A stretch of 5,075 nucleotides of DNA from Candidatus Binatia bacterium (GCA_022827045.1 JAJDTQ010000080.1:1-5075); one strand, 5' to 3'; positions 1-5,075 are shown, counted from the first letter of the stretch. Made by a program: numbers and translations. The notes: a model not told the origin generated them from the sequence alone.

Positions 1-1
1 C

Positions 2-133
2 GTGTTTGCGGGAATCCGGCAGAAGGTCCGCGAAGTGTTCTACGCCTTTGACGTGCTCCAGCACGTAGCCGCCGAGCGGATCGTCGACACCCGCGACGAA
101 GCCCGGGAACTGGCGCGCCGGATTCTGAAATGA
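2..133 (+). CDS. C-terminal tail of a STAS-like (SulP/anti-sigma antagonist type) protein, 5' cut by window edge
   Basis: The frame is open from the left edge to a TGA at 131-133 and gives 43 residues. It contains GIRQKVREVFYAFDVL, then AERIVDTRDEARELA. The order 'G-(I/V)-R-x-x-V-R..., a hydrophobic helix, E-R-I-x-x-T-x-(D/E)-E-A' resembles the last helix and strand of STAS domains, as found at the cytoplasmic C-terminus of SulP anion transporters and in anti-sigma-factor antagonists. That family call is inferred from a short tail. The phospho-acceptor region and any membrane part would lie outside the window. The base pattern is GC-rich with a strong third-position bias, as in a normal chromosomal gene. 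It converges on the RNA ligase gene with 66 bp between the two stops, and I see no clear terminator hairpin there. That it is coding is likely; the family is moderately likely. Confidence 0.55.
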   Translation: MFAGIRQKVREVFYAFDVLQHVAAERIVDTRDEARELARRILK

Positions 134-199
134 CCTTCACAAGCGTGCGCAGCTTCAGCGTGGTGAGCGAGTCTCCTCCTGCGATGCCGACTCCTGGTG

Positions 200-1236
200 T
201 TAGTTGAACTCCGTTCCCCCCTTTCGCAGGAGGTACCCCTCGGAAACGCTCTTGAGGATTCGCCGCCCGATCTCGAAATCCCTCCCTTCAGCGCAATCCC
301 GAATCACAACCCCTTCTCGCATCTGGTCAACGCTATTCCCCCACAGAGTCTTGCCGGTGGTCCACTCGGGGACAAGTCCTTCATCGAACGGACCCCGATA
401 CAAGGCCGGAACCATCGGGAAGTCCTCGCCCGCGAATTCCAGCACCTCGGACCAGGTCAGATACCTGCCGGAACCGGGGTCTCCGACGTACACGTCGAAG
501 ACGGCGAATGCCTGCGCCTTCTCGCCGTATCGAAGGTCCTGGACCGAACGTCCGAAGATCTCGCCTAGGACGTACACCGACCGGCCGAGATCCTCTGCCC
601 GCTGCCTTACGACGTCGCCGTACTTCTTCCACGTCCGGACGTACAGGTTGTCCGCGTTGTCCGGGTCCTCGACCTTGAAGGACAACCCTTGGGAGGACAA
701 CCCCTTCGACGCCACGATCGGCCCACGCCCCCGATTCCAGCCGAGACAGCACCAGGTCCCGTGGATCTTCTCCGTGACTTCCACCTCTTCCCCAGCCTTG
801 AAGACCTCCGGATGCTTCTTGATGTCCTCGATGTCGTAGTGAAGCGTCGCCCCATGAGAATTCTGCACCTTGCCGGACAGGTGGACCGGGATCGGAGGCT
901 CCCACTTCTCCACGCCGAGGGCCTCCATCACGTCGTCGCCCTCGTCCACGGAAATTCCGTGGAGACGGTTCCCCGTCACGGGGTAGACCAGGCCCTGGGA
1001 CAGGACGCCGCGAAGCCTGATCGCCTTGACCCGGTTCGTCGCCTTCCCGGCCAGGCGGCCCTCCAGCCCGAGTTCCTGAATCACGTCCCCGGGAACGATG
1101 GACGCCTCCGGAATGTAAACCGCCAGATCTCCGGTCGAGAAAGAGTCCTTCTTGACAAGGCTCACGTACCCGCCCACGCGGGCCAGCTCCAGGGCATTCG
1201 CGTTCGGATGTCCCTCGACCTGAATCCGGTAAACCT

Positions 1237-1255
<19 letters not shown>
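200..1255 (-). CDS. RNA ligase, Rnl5 / DraRnl (DRB0094) family
   Basis: This is a complete 351-aa ATP-dependent RNA ligase. All covalent nucleotidyltransferase motifs are present and in order: motif I EKIHGTW with the lysine nucleophile at K163, motif III GEIFG (E232), motif IIIa AVFDVYVG (F253, D254), motif IV REGVVIRD (E314) and motif V LKSVS (K335). Residues 1 to about 120 form the N-terminal OB-like module typical of the Deinococcus DraRnl group, and the length is close to that enzyme (about 340 aa). Members join 3'-OH/5'-PO4 nicks through lysyl-AMP and RNA-adenylate intermediates and prefer a ribonucleotide 3'-OH end at the nick. The start ATG at 1255-1253 is chosen because GGGAGG lies 9 nt upstream; an upstream in-frame ATG at 1321 would add 22 unconserved residues. 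No end-healing kinase/phosphatase is visible nearby. The gene begins inside the remains of an S4-domain gene, which suggests acquisition by insertion or recombination. The family call is firm; the physiological role is unknown. Confidence 0.93.
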
Positions 1256-1502
<247 letters not shown>

Positions 1503-1566
1503 GGGACCTTTATAGCATGAATTGGATGGATCGGTCCGGATCGTTTTCATTGTGGTGCGTCAGACC

Positions 1567-1588
1567 TGCACTGACACACTTAAGTGCA
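1567..1588. repeat. Short inverted repeat TGCACT...AGTGCA with central CACTTAAGTG palindrome
   Basis: TGCACT (1567-1572) pairs with AGTGCA (1583-1588) across 10 nt, and a perfect 10-bp palindrome CACTTAAGTG sits at 1577-1586. It lies just ahead of the HigA fragment. HigA-type antitoxins bind palindromic operators upstream of their operons, so a leftover operator is conceivable. However, the homology to HigA starts within about 10-15 bp, so this may be chance. Confidence 0.3.
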
Positions 1589-1601
1589 AGGGAACCGAAG
1601 T

Positions 1602-1757
1602 CATGCGGGCATCTCGCCTGAAGTGGCAATCCGGCTCGACATGGCTTTCGGGGGCGGCGCCGACACGTGGCTGCGGCTCCAGGCTGCCTACGACCTAGCG
1701 CAAGCGACGGAGCATGCCGATGAAATTCAAGGTCGACGGTTATCACCTGCGGCCTGA
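1602..1757 (+). pseudogene. higA: C-terminal fragment of HigA-family (XRE) antitoxin
   Basis: The frame from 1602 to the TGA at 1755-1757 encodes HAGISPEVAIRLDMAFGG, then DTWLRLQAAYDLAQA. This matches the signature second half of HigA/VapI-type XRE regulators (S-P-E-x-A-I-R-L, a-F-G, WL-x-x-Q-x-x-Y-D-L). The first half, with the N-terminal helix and the recognition helix of the helix-turn-helix, is absent. Upstream in frame there is a TAA at 1581-1583, and no other frame upstream shows the missing part. No HigB toxin can be found on either side. In intact loci HigA neutralises the ribosome-dependent RNase HigB and represses its own operon; this 51-codon remnant should do neither. A GTG at 1584 could in theory start a 57-residue product, but it has no convincing ribosome site. 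The fragment marks a deletion or recombination boundary near 1600. Confidence 0.75.
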
Positions 1758-1808
1758 CTCGGTGAAGTTCCTAGCGAGTGACTTCTTTCCGTTACGCAAT
1801 TCCCTTTC

Positions 1809-1828
1809 CGACACGGGTGACCGTGTTG
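1809..1828. repeat. Stable hairpin with GNRA-type loop
   Basis: ACACGG (1811-1816) pairs with CCGTGT (1821-1826) around a GTGA loop, extended outward by a G-T pair and a C-G pair to 8 bp. It lies 52 bp after the HigA fragment stop. A T-run is missing on both sides, so it is not a classic intrinsic terminator. Confidence 0.4.
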
Positions 1829-1999
1829 CCCCATGCCCCCAGGTAAAGCAATAGTATGTCTGATAAGGTTCGGCATTTCCCGCGCTTGTGAATACCGAAT
1901 TTTCCGCCATAATATCAATAGGTTATGGAGAAGCAGTATAAGTGGACGGGAAGTGGTCAGCGGCCAGGTACCAATTAGGCACCAAGTCGTTTCTGGCTC

Positions 2000-2028
2000 G
2001 TGCGCATGAACGTGCTTCCATGACGCAC
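2000..2028. repeat. Bulged 9-bp inverted repeat upstream of the 99-aa gene
   Basis: GTGCG-CATG (2000-2008) pairs with CATG-A-CGCAC (2019-2028), giving nine pairs with one bulged A and a 10-nt loop. It ends 30 bp before the Shine-Dalgarno of the downstream gene, so it may be an operator or a leader RNA structure. There is no terminator-like T-run. Confidence 0.4.
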
Positions 2029-2058
2029 TGACGGTGGAGATTCGATCTACCGCCTGGG

Positions 2059-2064
2059 AAGGAG
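2059..2064 (+). promoter_or_regulatory. Shine-Dalgarno of the 99-aa gene
   Basis: AAGGAG stands 8 nt before ATG 2073. It fixes the start there rather than at the in-frame GTG at 2034, which has no such site. Confidence 0.8.
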
Positions 2065-2072
2065 TAGTTAAA

Positions 2073-2372
2073 ATGGAGAGAGACATGACAAGGATGGTAA
2101 AGAAGGTTGTGAATGATCTGGCAAGAAAGGCGTTGACTACATTGCCGCGGCCCCTCACGGAGGATGTAATCGACGACGTGCTCTCCGCTATCGAAAAGTC
2201 CATCGACGTGAAACAGTACAGAAACCTATGTGAGCACTTCGGAAAGAAGACGGTCAATCAGCAGATAGGTCGGGCAGTCAAGGATGCTCTTACACCAGAA
2301 GTTGTGGGTCGCGTGAAGTCGGAGAAAAACACGCTCTCCAAGACGTACTCGAAGTTGAAGTTTGTGAGGTGA
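2073..2372 (+). CDS. Small basic, mostly helical protein of unknown function (99 aa)
   Basis: I do not recognise the family. The 99-residue product is rich in Lys, Arg and Val and predicted by eye to be mostly helical. There is an amphipathic helix at about 5-22 (TRMVKKVVNDLARKAL), a proline turn (LPRPL), an acidic helix at 29-45, a segment at about 54-72 (EHFGKKTVNQQIGRAVKDA) whose pattern could be a helix-turn-helix, and a basic tail. No signal peptide, membrane segment or catalytic motif is seen. A strong Shine-Dalgarno and even codon use support it as real. Its GC content is visibly lower than the ligase and the edge genes, in keeping with foreign origin. The stop TGA is followed after one base by a TTG that can start the next frame, suggesting translational coupling. 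A DNA- or RNA-binding role is only an inference from charge and shape. Confidence 0.7.
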   Translation: MERDMTRMVKKVVNDLARKALTTLPRPLTEDVIDDVLSAIEKSIDVKQYRNLCEHFGKKTVNQQIGRAVKDALTPEVVGRVKSEKNTLSKTYSKLKFVR

Positions 2373-2373
2373 A

Positions 2374-2670
2374 TTGACAATCTTTTCTTCAGGGGCGTCA
2401 ATTGAGTTCGCGAAGAACCGTACTCTGAGAGACCAATCGGAGATTCTCGTCCTCTTTAACCCCGCCAGCCGGCACGGAAGAGCCCAATGCCCACGACAAA
2501 GTCCTACCCATCGTTCGCGAGTTGCGCATTGGCGACATCATTCAGATGGGGTATCCGGAGCTTGGGTTCTTGAGACCGATCCGATTGCTCCGTTGTTCCC
2601 GAAATATCAGGACCCCCAAGACGGGGCCCTTGTAGAACTACAACTCGGCCTCTTATTGAGCCTCGTATAA
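2374..2670 (+). pseudogene. Unrecognised small gene with two apparent compensating frameshifts
   Basis: One frame is open from TTG 2374 to TAA 2668-2670, but only its two ends look like protein. The first part gives LRDQSEILVLFNP and the last gives WVLETDPIAPLFPKYQDPQD, then ALVELQLGLLLSLV. The middle of that frame is a run rich in His, Arg and Ser, typical of out-of-frame reading. From about 2465 to 2563 the next frame instead reads PAGTEEPNAHDKVLPIVREL, then RIGDIIQMGYPE, with normal codon character. This fits one extra base in the CCCC run near 2460-2463 and one missing base near 2564-2566. Together they restore the frame, so the original protein was also about 98 aa. The TTG start has GAGGTG just ahead and lies one base after the stop of the 99-aa gene, so the two were probably a coupled pair. 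I cannot name the family. Sequencing error at these sites is a real alternative. Confidence 0.45.
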
Positions 2671-2682
2671 CGAGATGAGGCT
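2659..2682. repeat. Overlapping inverted repeats at the convergent gene ends
   Basis: AGCCTC (2659-2664) pairs with GAGGCT (2677-2682), and alternatively CTCGT (2662-2666) pairs with ACGAG (2670-2674). The structure covers the TAA at 2668-2670 of the + strand frame and lies 140 bp past the end of the minus-strand glycosylase-like gene. It could slow transcription from either side, but it has no T-run. Confidence 0.3.
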
Positions 2683-2822
2683 GGCGGCGCATTCGGCAAA
2701 GGGCGCGATGTTGGGGCAAGACGTCCTTGGCTGCAGTGCCGTCTACGACATCGGGCTTCTTTTGCTGTTCCCCTCCGGTCACCGTAGAAGACGCGATTGC
2801 CCGAGTATCAGGCTCTCGAAAG

Positions 2823-3494
2823 TCAGGTGAGCGCGCGTCGCATCTCGGCGAGAGTCTGCGCCGCCTCGGCATGGACATAGGTGTCGCCAATAGTGCGTCG
2901 AACACAGTACATGGGTACATCCGGTTGCCAGATATCCTGTATCGTCCCTGCCTTCTTCCCCAAGGCAACGATTGCCCGGGGGCCAAGGAGGTCGATGGTC
3001 GGCTCGACAATCCTCTTTACGGCCGTTCTTCGGGCCGCTACCGGGGGCAATTTGTCGGCTCGCGTTCGATAGGGAACCAGATTCATGTAAGCTACCTCAT
3101 CCAGCGCTTTAGCCGCAGCTTCAAGAGTTGGCTCGATGATCTTCCAGACATTCCAGCGCCTGACAATCTCTGCAAAGGTTTCGTTGACACGTTCGAAGGC
3201 TTCCAGAGCGTGCTCCGGCGTAGCACGCTTGAAGGCCCTCAACAGCGGATAGAACTGCTCATCTTCCTCAGTTCGTGAGCGGTATGCATCTCCGCCGCCA
3301 CCCGGATTTATGGCGAGCAAGAGAATGCCGACACCGCTGCTGTAACTGCGACCGACAAATCCCGCGAACATGGTTTTTGCGTCATCTGCCAAGTGGAGCG
3401 GTCGGCATCTAGCGTCGTCACGGCCGAATATGACCTCACGTTCGATCTGGACGCTATCCTGCCAGAGTTCGCAGATCCCCCTTCGGAGCGTCAT
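2823..3494 (-). CDS. Uracil-DNA-glycosylase-like superfamily protein (223 aa)
   Basis: The 223-residue product shows the order of features of the UDG fold. These are ILLLAINPGGGGDAY at about 57-71 (first strand and motif A, NPG at 63-65), YMNLVPYRTR at 136-145 (the internal N-x-V-x-x-R strand) and LLGPRAIVALGKKAG at 169-183 (the 'P-R-x-I-V-A-L-G-x-x-A' strand-helix of family 4/5-like enzymes). The C-terminal motif B (H-P-S/T-P) of typical uracil glycosylases is not evident; the corresponding place reads RRTIGDTYVHAEA at 199-211. The catalytic chemistry or substrate may therefore differ, or the protein may only bind nucleic acid. ATG 3494-3492 has AAGGA 8 nt upstream, overlapping the end of the preceding gene. 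It is the second gene of a two-gene operon, 11 nt after the stop of the 92-aa gene. The reading frame is intact in a neighbourhood full of broken genes, which suggests selection or recent arrival. Confidence 0.75.
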   Translation of the reverse strand: MTLRRGICELWQDSVQIEREVIFGRDDARCRPLHLADDAKTMFAGFVGRSYSSGVGILLLAINPGGGGDAYRSRTEEDEQFYPLLRAFKRATPEHALEAFERVNETFAEIVRRWNVWKIIEPTLEAAAKALDEVAYMNLVPYRTRADKLPPVAARRTAVKRIVEPTIDLLGPRAIVALGKKAGTIQDIWQPDVPMYCVRRTIGDTYVHAEAAQTLAEMRRALT

Positions 3495-3505
3495 CGCAGT
3501 AATCC

Positions 3506-3784
3506 TTAACCAAATTTTCCGATCTTCTCGGCAACGTCATTGAGCGAATCGTCGGGACAGACTTTGACTGCAGACAGACGATTCTGCGAACCGATAGCCT
3601 CTGTAGGCCAGTGGCTTGCTGTGACGATTACAGCCTCACGGTTCCTGCTCGCACGCTCTACGGCGGCCCTTGCCACCTCTTCCGGACTTACGCCGGAAAG
3701 CTGTTCGTCGCCGAAATCGGGCGCTTTCTTGTCTCCGGTCAAACTGCTTTGACTAGAGAGTACATATGTATTCGATGTTGTCAC
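3506..3784 (-). CDS. Unrecognised 92-aa protein, first gene of the glycosylase-like operon
   Basis: I do not recognise the family. From GTG 3784-3782 the product has a Ser/Thr-rich N-terminus (TTSNTYVLSSQSSL), an acidic linker, a helix SPEEVARAAVERASRN at about 45-60, a buried strand EAVIVTASHWP, and an ending with a possible second helix (DDSLNDVAEKIGKFG). No membrane segment, signal peptide or catalytic motif is evident. The start is chosen for the perfect AAGGAGG 5 nt before the GTG. The frame stays open for 61 more codons up to a TTG at 3967, and part of that stretch (WAEVWDDRAHKEVH) looks passably protein-like, so a longer form cannot be excluded. The stop is 11 nt before the start of the UDG-like gene, so co-transcription is likely and a functional link between the two products is plausible. 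Confidence 0.65.
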   Translation of the reverse strand: MTTSNTYVLSSQSSLTGDKKAPDFGDEQLSGVSPEEVARAAVERASRNREAVIVTASHWPTEAIGSQNRLSAVKVCPDDSLNDVAEKIGKFG

Positions 3785-4004
3785 GTGGACCTCCTTGTGG
3801 GCTCGGTCGTCCCAGACCTCTGCCCAGTGAAATTTGTGCTGAATCTCCAGATGGGTTTCCCACCAGAAGTACACCACACAGATTCCTCGGACTACAACGT
3901 ATCTAACAGAAACCCAGCGTTTTGTAGCGGGCAACTGTAATTGTGAAGTCTGCCTACATCGTCTCAACGTCTTGTTGATTGAAGCAACTCAGCGGTGCCC
4001 GGCT
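3785..4004 (-). promoter_or_regulatory. Leader/promoter region of the two-gene operon
   Basis: About 220 bases separate the 92-aa gene from the end of the integrase remnant. Reading the minus strand, TTGAGA (3967-3962) and CACAAT (3945-3940) are 16 nt apart and form a possible sigma70-like promoter. Its leader would be about 150 nt. The match is weak in the -10 box, so this is tentative. No hairpin terminator stands between the integrase remnant and this operon. Confidence 0.3.
3790..3796 (-). promoter_or_regulatory. Perfect Shine-Dalgarno before a GTG start
   Basis: On the minus strand AAGGAGG precedes GTG 3784-3782 by 5 nt (TCCAC). It is the strongest ribosome site in the window and the reason for the short form of the 92-aa gene. 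Confidence 0.75.
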
Positions 4005-4253
4005 TCAGGTGGCCGGGGGATACTCGTCGAGGAAGCGCCGAGCGAGGTCGGCCACGGTGGCGCCGCCCGCCTTGCCGTGGGGTCCGATCGTGGCTTTGAC
4101 GGCGCGTCCCTCGTGACGGTACTTGACGATGTAGACCCCGCGGCCGCTGGGGTGGACACGGATACCGAAGCCGGTGATGTCGTCGTCCCAGACGACGCGC
4201 TCCCGCTCTGCGGGTTTGGGGGCCTCGACCGCGCGCTTGGTGATTTTGGGGAT
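4005..4253 (-). pseudogene. Tyrosine recombinase (integrase) N-terminal remnant, arm-binding domain
   Basis: The 82 codons read PKITKRAVEAPKPAERERVV, then WDDDITGFGIRVHPSGRGVY, then IVKYRHEGRAVKATIGPHG. This is the DUF4102-type arm-DNA-binding domain at the N-terminus of island and phage integrases. Immediately after IGPHG the sequence jumps to TVADLARRFLDEY, which in full enzymes opens the core-binding domain after a linker of some tens of residues, so an in-frame internal deletion is likely. A TGA at 4007-4005 then ends the frame; the core-binding and catalytic domains (R-H-R-Y) are missing. The codon in the start position reads ATC (4253-4251) behind AAAGGAGG at ideal distance, where ATG is expected. 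Three independent lesions make this a dead gene. It marks the area as a former integrative element. Confidence 0.85.
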
Positions 4254-4261
4254 GGTTGATG

Positions 4262-4269
4262 CCTCCTTT
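4262..4269 (-). promoter_or_regulatory. Shine-Dalgarno of the dead integrase
   Basis: AAAGGAGG on the minus strand is 8 nt before the ATC at 4253-4251 that stands where the integrase start codon should be. This preserved site locates the former start. Confidence 0.75.
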
Positions 4270-4332
4270 GCATCTCGATTCGGGTACCGTTTAGGCGCCG
4301 ACAGGGAGTGAATCAGAGACCCATCCGTGACG

Positions 4333-4367
4333 CGACGTAAACACGTTAACTCACTGAAAGTACGTCG
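4333..4367. repeat. Perfect 7-bp inverted repeat upstream of the integrase remnant
   Basis: CGACGTA (4333-4339) and TACGTCG (4361-4367) are exact inverted copies separated by 21 bp. The spacer contains GTTAAC. It lies about 80 bp upstream of the integrase start, where operators, arm-type sites or attachment sites are often found. The rest of 4274-4449 holds no gene and no tRNA end that I can recognise. Confidence 0.4.
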
Positions 4368-4449
4368 ATTTGTCTATCCATGGCGCCTCATGCCGTATGT
4401 AAAGAATTAGTGTGTCGGGTTCCGTTGTTGGAACGACTCGAAGCCTCCC

Positions 4450-4742
4450 ATGCCATATGCCGATTCCGATAGCGTCCGCATCTACTACGAGGTGTCCGGA
4501 CAGGGGTTGCCGCGCCCGCGCCGGCCCCGACATGACCCCTCGCCTTTCGGGCATGAAGGTTCCCACGCTGGTCATCAACGGTGAGCACGACATGTCGCTG
4601 GAGGGCGGCAGGAAGACCGCGGCCCTGACTACGGGGGCGGTGCACAAGGTGCTGCCGGGAACGGCCACGCCTGCTGCATCGAGGACCCCGCGGGTTCGAC
4701 GCCTTCGTCATCGAGTTCCCGCGGGACAACGGTCTGATGTAG
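4450..4742 (+). pseudogene. Alpha/beta-hydrolase pseudogene with internal deletion and two frameshifts
   Basis: The start MPYADSDSVRIYYEVSGQG (ATG 4450) is the typical first strand of small alpha/beta hydrolases, which continue with a G-x-P-x-x-L-x-H-G loop. Here it jumps after about 19 residues into another frame with RAGPDMTPRLSGMKVPTLVI, then NGEHDMSLEGGRKTAALTTG, the segment carrying the catalytic Asp. After VLPGT a base is missing, so HACCIEDPAG (the catalytic His region) lies in a third frame. A second missing base after GCGGG puts FDAFVIEF and DNGLM-stop in yet another frame, ending at TAG 4740-4742. The nucleophile elbow G-x-S-x-G and the whole core, about two thirds of a normal 260-280-aa protein, are gone. 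The large deletion is certain damage; the two single-base gaps are at G runs and could be base-calling errors. It converges on the next gene with 23 bp between. Confidence 0.82.
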
Positions 4743-4765
4743 TAGGCGAATCCAGGTCGGAGGGG

Positions 4766-5075
4766 TTACACGGAGGAGGGGTGCCGCGTGTCCCAGCGCC
4801 TTCCGGCCGTGGCCACGCAACGCTCCACGTCTTCGGCCAGCAGCAGACGTTCTTCCTGGAGGGCGGCGGTGGCGGCCCGGACCGCGTCCAGATACGCTTC
4901 CCTGGAGGGGTAGCGCCCGTCGATGGAGGGACGTGGGTCGCCCTGCGCGGCGCGCGCTTCCTCCGTCTCGGCGAAGGGGAGGGCGCTGCCGACGATCCCC
5001 GCCATGACCTCGGAGTCCCGCCGCAGGTTCCAGCCCGCGTAGGTGGCCAGGGGCGCGGACACCTCCGGCACCCGC
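4766..5075 (-). CDS. C-terminus of an Abhydrolase_10-type (alpha/beta hydrolase domain) protein, 5' cut by window edge
   Basis: The frame is open from the right edge to TAA 4768-4766 and gives 102 residues. It contains VPEVSAPLATYAGWNLR, then AGIVGSALPFAETEEARAAQ, then GDPRPSIDGRYPSREAYLDA and LLAEDVERCVATAGRRWD. This is the conserved end of the large 'alpha/beta hydrolase domain' proteins (Abhydrolase_10 type): P-E-V-x-x-P-L-A-T-Y-x-G-W-N-x-R, the S-x-x-P-F strand, the G-D-P-R-P-S-I-x-x-R-Y helix start and the L-x-x-E-D-V ending. Full proteins are several hundred residues long, so most of the gene lies beyond the window. Their substrates are poorly known. GC content and third-position bias are high and the frame is undamaged, so the chromosomal background probably resumes here. 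A GTG at 5071 is just an internal valine. Confidence 0.75.
   Translation of the reverse strand, partial: RVPEVSAPLATYAGWNLRRDSEVMAGIVGSALPFAETEEARAAQGDPRPSIDGRYPSREAYLDAVRAATAALQEERLLLAEDVERCVATAGRRWDTRHPSSV

Larger units (their letters stand above)
1758..2072. other. Non-coding stretch with two hairpins, AT-richer than the flanks
   Basis: These 315 bases between the HigA remnant and the 99-aa gene hold no convincing gene on either strand. They contain a hairpin with a GTGA loop at 1809-1828, a bulged hairpin at 2000-2028, and AT-rich DNA around 1890-1925. A weak sigma70-like pair can be drawn (TTGTGA near 1889, CATAAT near 1911, 16-nt spacer) pointing to the 99-aa gene, but the leader would be about 150 nt. 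The lower GC here starts the block that differs in composition from both edges. Confidence 0.5.

Noticed and set aside
204..839. Long + strand open frames opposite the RNA ligase (also 197-568 and 689-1327), and minus-strand ones at 381-905 and 607-855
   Set aside because: They lie over a gene with all family motifs, have skewed Arg/Ser/Pro/Gly compositions typical of shadow frames in GC-rich DNA, and show no motif.
1510..1746. Minus-strand frame opposite the HigA fragment
   Set aside because: It is the antisense of the recognised HigA remnant and has no ribosome site or family feature.
1727..2257. 176-codon minus-strand frame over the gap and the 99-aa gene
   Set aside because: It has no ribosome site and a low-complexity Ser/Thr/Leu composition without motifs, and it overlaps the better-supported 99-aa gene.
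2675..2830. 51-codon + strand frame with a hydrophobic stretch (YDIGLLLLFPSGH)
   Set aside because: It has no ribosome site, its tail is Arg-rich and random-looking, and it overlaps the end of the UDG-like gene. The evidence for a small membrane peptide is too thin.
2504..3278. Minus-strand frame 2504-3010 and + strand frame 2727-3278
   Set aside because: Both overlap the UDG-like gene in other frames and lack starts with ribosome sites and recognisable domains.
3540..3940. + strand frames 3540-3752 and 3611-3940 opposite the 92-aa gene
   Set aside because: They are antisense to a gene with a perfect Shine-Dalgarno and have no domain features.
3972..4273. + strand frame 3972-4259 and minus-strand frame 3989-4273
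   Set aside because: They are shadows of the integrase remnant. The minus-strand one is Ser/Pro/Arg-rich junk, although its ATG happens to sit just ahead of the integrase Shine-Dalgarno.
4351..4820. Minus-strand frames 4351-4668, 4388-4729 and 4629-4820
   Set aside because: They are antisense to the alpha/beta-hydrolase remnant or overlap the Abhydrolase_10 end in another frame, with no supporting motif.

Overview
This window looks like a piece of a GC-rich bacterial chromosome, probably from soil or an uncultured metagenomic lineage. A proteobacterium or a similar high-GC phylum would fit, but no marker gene here fixes the taxon. Intact-looking genes at both edges enclose an accessory segment of about 4.5 kb. 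That segment is a patchwork of intact small genes and clearly broken ones, with base composition visibly lower in GC around 1.8-4.0 kb than in the flanks.

Left part (1-1502). The + strand carries the C-terminal tail of a STAS-like (SulP-type) protein, which ends at 133. Converging on it from the minus strand is the best-supported gene of the window, a complete 351-aa RNA ligase of the Rnl5/DraRnl (DRB0094) family with all nucleotidyltransferase motifs. Directly upstream of it, and overlapping its start, lies a broken S4-domain protein of the HslR (heat-shock protein 15) type. This carries a one-base frameshift at a run of five C and has lost its C-terminal third.

Middle part (1503-4004). An orphan C-terminal fragment of a HigA antitoxin (+) is followed by about 300 bp of hairpin-containing non-coding DNA. 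Next comes a small basic protein gene (99 aa, +) tightly coupled to a second small reading frame that appears to contain two compensating frameshifts. On the minus strand is a two-gene operon: an unrecognised 92-aa protein started by GTG behind a perfect Shine-Dalgarno, then a 223-aa protein of the uracil-DNA-glycosylase-like fold. This pair is the best candidate for an undescribed module.

Right part (4005-5075). There is a decayed tyrosine-recombinase N-terminus (arm-binding domain) whose start codon reads ATC behind a perfect Shine-Dalgarno, with a perfect 7-bp inverted repeat upstream of it. Then come an internally deleted, twice-frameshifted alpha/beta-hydrolase pseudogene (+) and, converging on it, the C-terminus of an Abhydrolase_10-type protein that runs off the right edge.

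The genes do not form one pathway. The reading best supported is a decaying integrative island: integrase remnant, toxin-antitoxin remnant, a nucleic-acid repair or ligation gene and a glycosylase-like gene, inserted in or near housekeeping and catabolic genes. Several breaks are single-base changes in short G or C runs, so base-calling error must be excluded before each is called a true pseudogene.
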